DNA of 64,000 bases from NCBI GenBank assembly GCA_048393055.1, contig DBFJJS010000019.1:1-64000 (forward strand), read 5' to 3'. The notes beneath the pieces are model-generated. The model saw only the letters and a list, made by a program, of their open reading frames with translations, did no database searches and was not told the DNA's origin. Positions 41,456 through 49,449 of the stretch are shown one piece after another. Numbering within the stretch: the first letter of the stretch is position 1; each line of letters opens with the position of its first letter. The stretch comes from Faeciplasma sp048393055. GTDB lineage: Bacteria; Bacillota; Clostridia; Oscillospirales; Ruminococcaceae. The position numbers and the translations under genes were made by a program.

Positions 41456-42262
41456 ATGTCAGACAAGATCGCCCTTATAGGAGCGGGAAATATGGGCTAT
41501 GCGATACTGATGGGAATAATAAAAAGCGGGTGCTGCGAAAAAAGCAATATAGTCGCGGCGGATAAGAGCGAGGAGTGCCGCAAAAGAGCGGCTTCGGAGG
41601 GCGTTTTGGCGACCCCTGATCCGGCGGTCGCCGTAAGCGGCGCGTCGCTCGTCATATTGGCGGTCAAGCCAAATGCGTTTGATTCCCTGGCTGTGCAAAT
41701 CAGGGGAGCTATACGTCCCGGCGCTGTTATCGTATCTATTCTCGCAGGGAAAACCATATTTGAGCTCGAAGCGGGACTGGGCGAGGATAAAAAGATAATA
41801 CGCGTAATGCCGAACACTCCCGCGCTTGTCGGCTGCGGGATGAGCGGGCTCTGCAAAAACAAAAACGCAAGCGGCGCCGAAATGGAAAAGGTCTTAGAGA
41901 TATTCGGCAGCTTCGGCAGGGCGGCGGAGGTAGACGAGTCGCTTATGGACATCGTAACAGGAATAAGCGGTTCCGGGCCTGCATACGCGTTTATGTTTAT
42001 CGACGGGATGATGAGGGCAGGGATAAAGCGCGGAATGAGCGGGGCGGACGCTAAGCTTTTTGCGGCTCAGACGGTTTTGGGCGCGGCGAAGATGGTGCTT
42101 GAAAGCGAGGATTCTCCCGAACAGCTCAAAATAAACGTCTGCTCTCCCGGAGGAACAACGATAGAGGCGGTAAGGGTTTTTGAAGAAAACGATCTTTACG
42201 GAATCATAGACAGGGCGATAGACGCATGCGTGGAAAAGTCAAGGCTTATGTCAAAATCATAG
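41456..42262 (+). CDS. proC: pyrroline-5-carboxylate reductase
   Basis: ProC reduces 1-pyrroline-5-carboxylate to proline with NAD(P)H. The 268-aa protein has the Rossmann start KIALIGAGNMGYAIL and the C-terminal substrate region VTGISGSGPAYAFMFIDGMMRAG and SPGGTTIEA. The ATG at 41456 is behind GGGGAA; the family starts there. It ends in a strong terminator shared with convergent nadE. No proA or proB is in the window. Confidence 0.94.
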   Translation: MSDKIALIGAGNMGYAILMGIIKSGCCEKSNIVAADKSEECRKRAASEGVLATPDPAVAVSGASLVILAVKPNAFDSLAVQIRGAIRPGAVIVSILAGKTIFELEAGLGEDKKIIRVMPNTPALVGCGMSGLCKNKNASGAEMEKVLEIFGSFGRAAEVDESLMDIVTGISGSGPAYAFMFIDGMMRAGIKRGMSGADAKLFAAQTVLGAAKMVLESEDSPEQLKINVCSPGGTTIEAVRVFEENDLYGIIDRAIDACVEKSRLMSKS

Positions 42263-42278
42263 CTTTGCAAAAAAATAT

Positions 42279-42315
42279 AGCCCGAATCCTGAAAAAATCA
42301 GGGTTCGGGCTTTTT
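42279..42315. terminator. terminator between proC and nadE
   Basis: AGCCCGAATCCTGA (42279-42292) pairs with TCAGGGTTCGGGCT (42298-42311) around an A loop, with T5 on the right and an A run on the left, so it can serve both convergent genes. Confidence 0.88.
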
Positions 42316-42323
42316 GCGCCTTA

Positions 42324-43061
42324 TTAATCGGGACTATAATCAAATGTGTCGAAATGTTTTAGCTTAAAGCTGTTAAGGCGGTTGAGGCGGTCAATTTTTT
42401 CCTTTTTCTCGTGGGGGGGCTCTTTGCCCTCTCTTATGTATGCGTCAAGCTCCGCATAGGTAAAGCCCAGGTTGTCCTCGTCTGTTTTTCCGCACAGACC
42501 GTCAATAGGGGGCTTTTCCACAAATCTTTCCGGCAGTCCAAGGTATCTTGCTATCGCCTTGACCTCCTGAACGGTAAAATGCGATATCGCTCCGAAATCT
42601 CCAGCCGCGTCGCCGTAACGTGTGGAATACCCCACCCAGTCCTCCGAGAGGTTGCAGGTGTTGGCAACCCTGCCGTTGCAGCACTGCGCCACCGCGTATA
42701 ATACGGTCATCCTGACGCGGGGAGGAATATTTGTCGCCGCCTGAGTTGACAGCTCAAGAGGTATCGACGCCTTGAGCGCGTCCACGGCGTCTTTTATGTT
42801 TACGACATAGTGCTTTATTCCGAGCAAACGGCAAAGCTCATAGGAGTAATCTATGTCGAACTGGTCGCCCTGCGGCATCAGCACGCCTATGACCCTGTCG
42901 CTGCCTAACGCCCTTGCGCACAGAGCCGCGACAGTGGAGCTGTCCTTGCCTCCCGATATGCCTATAACGGCGCTGCAGCCCCTGCCGTTTTCCTCAAACC
43001 AGTCCTGTATCCATTTAATACACGCCTTTGCGGCGTTTTCTGCGTTAAAGCTGTATGCCAT
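42324..43061 (-). CDS. nadE: NH3-dependent NAD+ synthetase
   Basis: NadE amidates nicotinic acid adenine dinucleotide to NAD+. The 245-aa protein has the ATP-binding PP-loop SAVIGISGGKDSSTVAALC, the NTCNLSEDWVGYSTRYGDAAGDF segment and a compact ammonia-dependent length with no glutaminase domain. GAGGGAGGA precedes its ATG. DUF6472 and DUF1294 genes follow in the opposite reading direction of proC. Confidence 0.95.
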   Translation of the reverse strand: MAYSFNAENAAKACIKWIQDWFEENGRGCSAVIGISGGKDSSTVAALCARALGSDRVIGVLMPQGDQFDIDYSYELCRLLGIKHYVVNIKDAVDALKASIPLELSTQAATNIPPRVRMTVLYAVAQCCNGRVANTCNLSEDWVGYSTRYGDAAGDFGAISHFTVQEVKAIARYLGLPERFVEKPPIDGLCGKTDEDNLGFTYAELDAYIREGKEPPHEKKEKIDRLNRLNSFKLKHFDTFDYSPD

Positions 43062-43094
43062 AATTTGTCCTCCCTCAGCAGCTTGAGATTGAAA

Positions 43095-43292
43095 TCAGTT
43101 TTGGCTTCTGACGACCTTATATTCGTCGCCGGAGCGGTAGTACGGGCAGTCGAAGCTCGCGCCGGATAAAAACCTTGCCATCTCGTCCTCGTCGAGGTTG
43201 ACCATGCAGGAATAGACCTCGTAATCGCAGTCGTAAACGTAATTAGCGCAGTCGTCGCAGCAGGTGAGAGGTTTTTTCTTTTTTACAGTCAT
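43095..43292 (-). CDS. DUF6472-like Cys-rich protein
   Basis: The 65-aa protein carries CCDDCANYVYDCDYEVYSCMVNLDEDEMARF and a late CPYY, a pattern I associate with DUF6472 in clostridia. Six Cys suggest zinc or Fe-S binding. An upstream in-frame start at 43364 is ignored since GGAGG is before the ATG at 43292, which overlaps the stop of the DUF1294 gene (ATGA). Function unknown. Confidence 0.8.
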   Translation of the reverse strand: MTVKKKKPLTCCDDCANYVYDCDYEVYSCMVNLDEDEMARFLSGASFDCPYYRSGDEYKVVRSQN

Positions 43293-43573
43293 AGCGAGCC
43301 TCCGTTTGCTATTGCAGTAAGGATGAAAACGTGTACTGCCGCCGCCGCGCCGTTTATCGCCCAAAAATATCTGTGGCGTGTTTTATGGCGGAATGCGGAC
43401 ATTGCCGCCAGGCCGCCGAACGCTCCGCCTATCAAGGACAGCGAAAGAAGCGTTCTTTCGCTTATCCGCCTGCTTGACCTTATCGCCCTGCGTTTATCGA
43501 TTCCGTAAACTGCAAAGGTTACCGCACTCATTGCCAAAAGCCATGCAAGAAAGATTATCCAGGGCGCGGGCAT
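43289..43573 (-). CDS. DUF1294 membrane protein
   Basis: The 94-aa protein has two or three membrane helices and the DUF1294 signature YGIDKRRA...RISERTLLSLSLIGGAFGGLAAMSAFRHKTRHRYF. Function unknown. The ATG at 43573 follows GGAAAGCGCGGAAAAA; it starts just after the ackA stop, so the three genes ackA, DUF1294 and DUF6472 may be one operon. Confidence 0.85.
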   Translation of the reverse strand: MPAPWIIFLAWLLAMSAVTFAVYGIDKRRAIRSSRRISERTLLSLSLIGGAFGGLAAMSAFRHKTRHRYFWAINGAAAAVHVFILTAIANGGSL

Positions 43574-43575
43574 TT

Positions 43576-44793
43576 TTATTTTTCCGCGCTTTCCGCTATT
43601 ACCGCAAGGGTGTCCCTCGCTATAAGCAGCTCTTCGTTTGTGGGAACTACCCAAACCTCTACCTTAGAGGCGGGAGTGGATATTTTTACGAGCCGACCCT
43701 TTACGGAATTATTAAGCTCCGAGTCTATTTCGATTCCGAAGAAGCTCATGTCCTTTAGAGCGCCCTCGCGTGTCGCGCTGTCGTTTTCACCTATTCCCCC
43801 CGTGAATATAACGGCGTCGAGACCATTCATAGCTGCCGCGTACGCGCCTATGTATTTCTTTATCTGATACTGAAGGATTTCCGCGGTCATCTTTGCCCTT
43901 TCGTTGCCCTGAGCCGCAGCGGCGCTTACGTCCCTGTTGTCAGAGCCTACGCCGGAAAGGCCCAGAAATCCTGATTTTTTGTTCATATACTCGCTCATCT
44001 GGTGCGCGTCAAAGCCGTGCTTCGCCATTACATACGTTACAGCGGAGGGGTCTACCGAGCCGCAGCGAGTGCCCATGATCACTCCGTCGAGAGGGGTAAA
44101 GCCCATAGAGGTGTCAACCGATTTGCCGCAGTCCACCGCGGTTATGGACGAGCCGTTTCCCAGGTGGCAGGACACGATTTTCAAATCCTTAATGTCTTTG
44201 CCCATAGCGTCCGCAAGGCGGTGGGAAACAAAGCGGTGGGACGTGCCGTGGAAGCCGTAGCGCCTGACATGGTGCTGCTTGTAGTCTTCATATGGCAGAC
44301 CGAAAAGATAAGCCTTGGGCGGCATTGTCTGATGGAACGCCGTGTCGAATACTACCACCTGCGGCGTACCCTCTGGCAGGACCTTTGTACAAGCCCGAAG
44401 AGCAAGAGCATGGGGATGGTTGTGAACGGGCGCAAGCTCCGAAAGACCGTCTATCTGGTCTATTATTTCGTTTGTAACAAGGCAGGCCTTATCAAAGATT
44501 TCAGCACCCTGTACGATCCTATGGCCTACTGCTGATATCTCCGACATCGAGTTTATGACCTTCCCACCTCCTGTAGTGAGCACCTCAACAAGCTTTTCAA
44601 AGGCCTCGGTGTGAGTGGGGAAGTCGCAGTCCGCTTCATAGTCGTAGCCTGTGGCGGGGACTTTATGCGAAACGTGACCGCCTATGCCTATCCTGTCGCA
44701 GTTTCCCTTTGCTATAACCGATTCGTCATCCATATTGAGAAGCTGATACTTGAGCGAGGAGCTTCCAGCATTGACAACCAAAACTAAATTCAT
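43576..44793 (-). CDS. ackA: acetate kinase
   Basis: AckA converts acetyl phosphate and ADP to acetate and ATP, the main energy-yielding step of acetogenic fermentation. The 405-aa protein starts VLVVNAGSSSLKYQLLNM and has HRIVQGAEIF, the catalytic RRYGFHGTSHRFVSH, the phosphate loop HLGNGSSITAV and FTGGIGEN. An in-frame ATG 24 codons upstream is ignored because it overlaps the promoter; GGAAAGG precedes the 44793 start. No phosphotransacetylase gene is adjacent. Confidence 0.96.
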   Translation of the reverse strand: MNLVLVVNAGSSSLKYQLLNMDDESVIAKGNCDRIGIGGHVSHKVPATGYDYEADCDFPTHTEAFEKLVEVLTTGGGKVINSMSEISAVGHRIVQGAEIFDKACLVTNEIIDQIDGLSELAPVHNHPHALALRACTKVLPEGTPQVVVFDTAFHQTMPPKAYLFGLPYEDYKQHHVRRYGFHGTSHRFVSHRLADAMGKDIKDLKIVSCHLGNGSSITAVDCGKSVDTSMGFTPLDGVIMGTRCGSVDPSAVTYVMAKHGFDAHQMSEYMNKKSGFLGLSGVGSDNRDVSAAAAQGNERAKMTAEILQYQIKKYIGAYAAAMNGLDAVIFTGGIGENDSATREGALKDMSFFGIEIDSELNNSVKGRLVKISTPASKVEVWVVPTNEELLIARDTLAVIAESAEK

Positions 44794-44836
44794 TTTTTCA
44801 TATTCCTTTCCTGAAGAAAATAAAACATACCCTAAA

Positions 44837-44865
44837 ATTATACTATGTATAAGTATAAAAATCAA
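44837..44865 (-). promoter_or_regulatory. promoter of ackA
   Basis: On the minus strand TTGATT (44860-44865) and TATAAT (44837-44842) with a 17-base spacer. Confidence 0.82.
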
Positions 44866-44893
44866 GTCAAGCCGCTTAAAAGTGAGTTAAAAT

Positions 44894-46078
44894 CTAAATT
44901 TTTACGTTTTGAGAGGAATCGCCGCCGCGAATGATTTCAAACCACCTTGAAGCCTCGCTTACATGTGCGCGCCTGCCACAGACTCTCGCGCAGTCTCTCA
45001 GCCACGAGGCAAGCTCGGTAAGGTGGACGCAGCGCTCTGCCTGCGCGCTTGTTTTTGCAAGCTCCGCAAGAGAGCTTGACACCGGTATTTCCGATGTCTT
45101 TTTGCATATCGAAAGAAGCTCTGCCCCGCGCTTGTTGGCGGCGAGCACTCTGGCATACGGCGGAGGCTGCAAAAGCTCCTCCTTTTTAACGCCCAGCGCC
45201 GCCAAAAGCACCGCCCTGCGCACCCTCGCATGGGTGACGTTCCTTGTTTTTACCATGGCGTACAGCTCGTTAAGGTCGCGCGCCTTCATGGAAAATTTTT
45301 CTATACGCCTGGCTATTCCGTCGGAGGCATAAGGAGATTGGGACAGCTCGTTTGCCATTAGGCAGATGAGCCTGAACAAAATCGCGTCGCTTACCCGGTC
45401 TATGCTTGAAAGATCGCCTGTGTCTATAGCGCACTCTTCAGGGACAAAAGCTTCAACGCTTTTGCCCTCCATAAGAAGCTTTCTTATCGCGGACGCGGAC
45501 GCATATCCCTTATCTGCGCCCGAGCTGTCATGCCCTACCGTCCTTTTTACCGTGAAGGGCTCTATGCCGCTTCCTCTCAGGGCACGTATATATTCTACGG
45601 CGAGGGTGTTGTTCGCGCCGTCAAGAACCTCTCCCAGGCTGCCCATAGCCTGGGCAAGCGCCTGAGGATATGTCCGCCCTTTTGAGATAAGCCCGCTGAT
45701 TTTATCGGAGTTGAGCGCGTCTATAGCCTCGGCACAGGCGGCGAGCTTATCAAGATCTGCTGACTCTGAGCCGAACGAAAGGGCGTTCACTGCGCCGAGC
45801 GACTTTAAAATATATACTCCCGCCGCAGCAAAATCCTGAGCCGAGCCGCAGCAATAGGGCGGGGGAAGCTCGATTACAAGGTCCGCTCCTCCCATTACCG
45901 CGGCTTTTGCGCGTGATTTTGCGTCAAGTATGGCTATATCCCCGCGCTGTACTATGTTAGAGCTCATGACGACCGCAATATGGTCAAAGCCGGCGTCGCG
46001 GGTCTTTTGGATGTGGTAGGCGTGACCGTTGTGAAATGGGTTGTATTCCGCGATTATTCCCGCTGTCCTTATTTCCAT
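44894..46078 (-). CDS. tmcAL: tRNA(Met) cytidine acetate ligase
   Basis: TmcAL (YlbM family) uses acetate and ATP to acetylate the wobble cytidine 34 of elongator tRNA-Met. The 394-aa protein begins with the nucleotidylyltransferase motif GIIAEYNPFHNGHAYHI and has the SNIVQRGDIA and ADLVIELPPPYCCGSAQDFA segments. It lies just upstream of ackA on the same strand, a neighbourhood conserved in Firmicutes. It ends in a low-similarity tail (GRRAHVSEASRWFEIIRG). Confidence 0.92.
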   Translation of the reverse strand: MEIRTAGIIAEYNPFHNGHAYHIQKTRDAGFDHIAVVMSSNIVQRGDIAILDAKSRAKAAVMGGADLVIELPPPYCCGSAQDFAAAGVYILKSLGAVNALSFGSESADLDKLAACAEAIDALNSDKISGLISKGRTYPQALAQAMGSLGEVLDGANNTLAVEYIRALRGSGIEPFTVKRTVGHDSSGADKGYASASAIRKLLMEGKSVEAFVPEECAIDTGDLSSIDRVSDAILFRLICLMANELSQSPYASDGIARRIEKFSMKARDLNELYAMVKTRNVTHARVRRAVLLAALGVKKEELLQPPPYARVLAANKRGAELLSICKKTSEIPVSSSLAELAKTSAQAERCVHLTELASWLRDCARVCGRRAHVSEASRWFEIIRGGDSSQNVKI

Positions 46079-46903
46079 TCAGCGCTCCCCGCTGCCGTCC
46101 GGCGTTTCCCTTCCGAGATGGCGTATGTAGTTGAAAAGATAGAGCTGCGCTATTCCCTGAGTCCCAGCCGTGCAGTCCGGCAGACCGTTGGGATAGAAGC
46201 GTTCCATAACGCGCTTCATCCACACGTCTATCGGAAAAGCCTCGGTAAAATGCATTCCGTAGAGCAAAACGCAGTCGGCGACCTTCGGACCTACGCCCTT
46301 TATGCGCATTAAAAGATTTTTAGCTTCGGGATAGGGAAGCGACCTGCACTCCTTAAGCGACACCTCGCCCGATTCTACCTTTTTCGCTGCGTCTATCACA
46401 TATTTTGCCCTGAAGCCGGAGCGCAGAAAGCCGAGTGTTTCGGGAGTTTCGTCCGCAAGCTCCCGCGCAGAGGGAAACCGGCGGTAATGCTCTGTAAGGC
46501 GCGAGATGATCCCTTTAATACGCGGGATATTGTTGTGCTGAGAAAAAATATACGATACAAGCGCTTCCCAGGCGTTCTGCTTGAGGAGTCTCGTGCCGTA
46601 GGAGTAGACGCAAGCCTTAGCCAAAACCGGGTCAGAGCCGTATCTTTGCTTTAGCTCCGAGTAGTCTGTTCCGAGGTCGAAATAGTCGTACCATACGTTA
46701 AGAAAATCGTCCTCGGTGGTATTTTTCAGCCTGAAGACACCGTTCCCGCCGGAAATCTCGAGCAGGCGGTCAAGGTAAAAGCCGAAAAAGCTGCCGTCAG
46801 ATCTGCGCTCCCAGCGGAACGCCTGTCCGCAGTCGAGAGTCTGCTCAAGCTCAAGGTCCTTTTCGTAAAGTATTATATCGCCGCCGCTTACTTCATATCT
46901 CAT
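46079..46903 (-). CDS. ogg: 8-oxoguanine DNA glycosylase (OGG1 type)
   Basis: The 274-aa protein excises 8-oxoguanine and can nick the abasic site. It shows the OGG N-terminal domain (TLDCGQAFRWERRSDG), the helix-hairpin-helix with the catalytic Lys (LLMRIKGVGPKVADCVLLYG) and the catalytic Asp in AFPIDVWMKRVMERF. NNIPRIKGIISRL confirms the family. The stop is immediately before tmcAL. A GTG at 46915 is in frame; ATG at 46903 is chosen, but neither has a strong Shine-Dalgarno. Confidence 0.93.
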   Translation of the reverse strand: MRYEVSGGDIILYEKDLELEQTLDCGQAFRWERRSDGSFFGFYLDRLLEISGGNGVFRLKNTTEDDFLNVWYDYFDLGTDYSELKQRYGSDPVLAKACVYSYGTRLLKQNAWEALVSYIFSQHNNIPRIKGIISRLTEHYRRFPSARELADETPETLGFLRSGFRAKYVIDAAKKVESGEVSLKECRSLPYPEAKNLLMRIKGVGPKVADCVLLYGMHFTEAFPIDVWMKRVMERFYPNGLPDCTAGTQGIAQLYLFNYIRHLGRETPDGSGER

Positions 46904-46944
46904 TTTTAAGTTCACCCGTTTTCATGTATTGTTATATAATCTGC

Positions 46945-46973
46945 TTGTAATCCATTTACAAATCAATTATACT
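46945..46973 (+). promoter_or_regulatory. promoter of DUF6062 gene
   Basis: TTGTAA (46945-46950) and TATACT (46968-46973) with a 17-base spacer, 49 bases upstream of the start codon. Confidence 0.7.
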
Positions 46974-47022
46974 TATATCGAGATATTTTTCAATAGACAA
47001 ATCGACGAAAGGAACGCCTGGT

Positions 47023-47706
47023 ATGAGAGAAAGCATTTTAACTGTCCCGATAAGTGAAATATTCGAGCCTAAGGAGGGCTGCCCCATATGCCGTATGCGC
47101 GATATACTTGAGAAACGCACGGTAGAATATATAATGGGCGCGGCGATGATGGAACCGGATGTGCGCATAGAGACCAACAGGCTGGGCTTTTGCAGCGTCC
47201 ACTACGGGCAGATGCTAAAGCAGAAAAACCGCCTTTCCCTTGCGCTTATGCTCCAGACCCATATAGAGACCTTAAACCGCGAGGCGCTCGGGAAAAGGGG
47301 CTTGTTCGAGTCCAGGGCAAAAAAACAGAAGGAGCTTGTCAGGCACAGCGAGTCCTGCTTTGTCTGCTCAAAGGTGGATTGGGCTATGGAAAGGCTTTTG
47401 ACTACCGTTTTTGACATGTACGAAAATTCGCAGGATTTCAGGAAGCTGTTCGCAGAGCAGGAATATATCTGTCTGCCGCACTGCCGCATGCTCTGCGAGT
47501 TCTGCTCCGACGTGATGAATAAAAAGGTCCAGCCCGCGTTTACGGACGAGTGCTACAGGCTGGCAGGGGAATACTCAAAGAGCCTTTACGAGGATGTGTC
47601 CCACTTTTGCAATATGTTTGACTACCGAAACTCCGGCGCGGACGCCGACTGGGGAAACTCGAAGGACTCCATCGAGCGCGCGATAAAATTCCTCACTTCA
47701 AGATAA
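47023..47706 (+). CDS. DUF6062 family protein
   Basis: The 227-aa protein matches the DUF6062 pattern: GCPICRMRDILEKRTVEYI, FCSVHYGQM, CFVCSKVDWAMERLL and LPHCRMLCEFC. Two CxxC pairs and two Cys-His pairs could form metal sites. Function unknown in Clostridia. The start is the ATG at 47023. It is followed by a long untranslated stretch with iterated motifs. Confidence 0.88.
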   Translation: MRESILTVPISEIFEPKEGCPICRMRDILEKRTVEYIMGAAMMEPDVRIETNRLGFCSVHYGQMLKQKNRLSLALMLQTHIETLNREALGKRGLFESRAKKQKELVRHSESCFVCSKVDWAMERLLTTVFDMYENSQDFRKLFAEQEYICLPHCRMLCEFCSDVMNKKVQPAFTDECYRLAGEYSKSLYEDVSHFCNMFDYRNSGADADWGNSKDSIERAIKFLTSR

Positions 47707-48136
47707 CGTATATTCATGTCTGTGCATAAGAGTACAAAAAAGGGTACGTTTTTGACTGAAAAAGGCGGTTATCAGGGGTGCTTTTCGTACAATCAAAAAC
47801 CGATAAGCGGTATCAGCCATGCGCAAAAAACGGCGGTTTTTCGTTTTGGGATTGCGGACTGCCGCGAATGGCGTGAATATTTTTCTTTAACCGCAAGTAT
47901 AAGTGGAGCTTTATGGGAGTTAAAAACAAAAGGACGGGTTTTAGGCGTTTTATCAACTTATCAACCGAGTTTTCAACAGTACAGCCGTTCGACACGGCAA
48001 ACTTTCAACAGTTTCAACGCTTTTTTCAACACTTATGTTGAATTTAAGCTATACAAGCTGTATATCATCGTCTCAAAAAGCCTATAATCAGAGGTAAAAA
48101 CAGTCCCGATTAAGGGCGGAAATGAGAGGGATGCCG
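47707..48136. other. 430-base gap without a credible gene
   Basis: This AT-rich gap between the DUF6062 gene and the next gene has an open frame of 123 codons, but its product is low-complexity, has no ribosome binding site and resembles no family. The right half holds repeated TTTTCAACA-like 9-mers (described separately). No RNA gene or clear promoter was recognised. Confidence 0.6.
47950..48042. repeat. iterated TTWTCAAC-type motifs, DnaA-box-like
   Basis: Six 9-mers of the form YTWTCAACN occur in direct orientation at 47950, 47958, 47970, 48002, 48011 and 48023 (TTATCAACT, TTATCAACC, TTTTCAACA, CTTTCAACA, GTTTCAACG, TTTTCAACA), plus one inverted TGTTGAA at 48036. They resemble relaxed DnaA boxes (TTATCCACA), but with A at the sixth position, and their spacing is irregular. 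Confidence 0.4.
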
Positions 48137-48442
48137 ATGGTAAAGGGCGTAAACAAACAAATAATAGAGATAACCAATCCGGATAGCGAGTATTTTGAAC
48201 GGGCGCTGCTGTTTTTAAAGGCGGGACAAAGCCTTCCAGTGCGCGAGGAGGCAAAAACCCACGCCGGTGAATATATCCTGTCTATCGAGGATGACGGTAC
48301 ACGTCGCCCGCCTGTTGTAAAGGATACGGCAGCTTTCAGGAGCATACGAAGGTTGTCGCTGGCGGTCAAGATACTTTCGGCGTTTTTGACGCTGTCGGCG
48401 GTCGCCATATTAGTACTATTGATTGTTTTCACAAAAATGTAG
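48137..48442 (+). CDS. tail-anchored membrane protein, unknown
   Basis: A 101-aa protein with a soluble N-terminal domain (QIIEITNPDSEYFERALLFLKAG) and a single C-terminal membrane helix (VKILSAFLTLSAVAILVLLIVF). The start at 48137 is preferred to in-frame ATGs at 48122 and 48131 because GAGAGGG sits six bases before it. I recognise no family. It precedes rlmB. Confidence 0.72.
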   Translation: MVKGVNKQIIEITNPDSEYFERALLFLKAGQSLPVREEAKTHAGEYILSIEDDGTRRPPVVKDTAAFRSIRRLSLAVKILSAFLTLSAVAILVLLIVFTKM

Positions 48443-48549
48443 AAAGTATTTTGTCAAATATTCAATAAAAAAATACTTTTCATTGTGTACAACATATGGT
48501 ATAATTATATCATATATAGCTATATAACTTGCGTGACAGGAATTATTAT

Positions 48550-49404
48550 ATGGACAAAACGGATAACAGGCTGCACAAGCGTGAAAAATTAAAAACGGAC
48601 AACGCATATGCGGGAAAAAAGCATGACGATAAGTCGAGACAGAGCCGCTGTGAGAAAGCCTTTGACGGTGACGGGGGGCTTATAATAGGTCGCAATCCGG
48701 TTATGGAGGCTCTTAAGTCCGGGAAAAGCATAGACACTGTTTATATAAGCGGGGAACTGACCGGCTCTCTTGCCGTGATAGCGGAGATGGCGAGAAAAAA
48801 GGACGTCGTTGTAAAACAGGTGAGCGAGCAGAAGCTCTCGGGAATGTCGCAGGGCGCGTCCCATCAGGGAGTAATAGCTGTCGGGGCGTGCGCTGAGTAC
48901 GTTTCGGTTGAGGATATACTGGAGCTTGCAAGCTCAAAGGGAGAAAATCCCTTTATTATAATCTGCGACGAGATAGAGGACCCTCATAACCTCGGCGCTA
49001 TTATCAGAACTGCGGAATGCGCCGGAGCGCACGGCATAATAATACCGAAGCGCCGTTCGGCGTCGCTTAACTACACTGTATTTAAGACGTCTGCGGGAGC
49101 AGCAAGCTGGCTTCCGGTGGCGAGGGTGGCAAACATCGCTTCGGCAATCGACCTGCTCAAGAAAAACGGCGTGTGGATATACGGCACAGATGCTTCGGGC
49201 GATAGGTATGACAGGGTGGACCTTACGGGACCTGTGGGTCTGGTTATAGGTTCAGAAGGGTTTGGCATAGGAAAGCTTATTGCGAGCAAATGCGATTTCA
49301 TGCTCAGCCTGCCGCTGAAAGGCAGGATAACGTCGCTGAACGCCTCAGTGGCCGCTGGGATTTTCATGTATGAAGCGGTAAGGCAAAGGCAGGCTGTGAA
49401 ATAA
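48550..49404 (+). CDS. rlmB: 23S rRNA 2'-O-methyltransferase, TrmH/RlmB family
   Basis: The 284-aa protein has the SPOUT fold: an N-terminal substrate-binding domain (IIGRNPVMEALKSGKSIDTVYIS), then the knotted catalytic domain with DEIEDPHNLGAIIRTAECAGAHGI, VIGSEGFGI and LNASVAAGIF. It methylates ribose in 23S rRNA (G2251-type). The N-terminus is a basic, charged extension (HKREKLKTDNAYAGKKHDDKSRQ). A TTG at 48529 is also in frame; ATG at 48550 behind ACAGG is preferred. Confidence 0.9.
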   Translation: MDKTDNRLHKREKLKTDNAYAGKKHDDKSRQSRCEKAFDGDGGLIIGRNPVMEALKSGKSIDTVYISGELTGSLAVIAEMARKKDVVVKQVSEQKLSGMSQGASHQGVIAVGACAEYVSVEDILELASSKGENPFIIICDEIEDPHNLGAIIRTAECAGAHGIIIPKRRSASLNYTVFKTSAGAASWLPVARVANIASAIDLLKKNGVWIYGTDASGDRYDRVDLTGPVGLVIGSEGFGIGKLIASKCDFMLSLPLKGRITSLNASVAAGIFMYEAVRQRQAVK

Positions 49405-49449
49405 AGAGCAAGTAAGGGTATAGATATATATTTAGTGAAAGGAGAGCCT

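Noticed and set aside
47716..48087. Plus-strand open frame of 123 codons after the DUF6062 gene
   Set aside because: No Shine-Dalgarno, low-complexity product and it runs over the iterated TTTTCAACA motifs; not a convincing gene.
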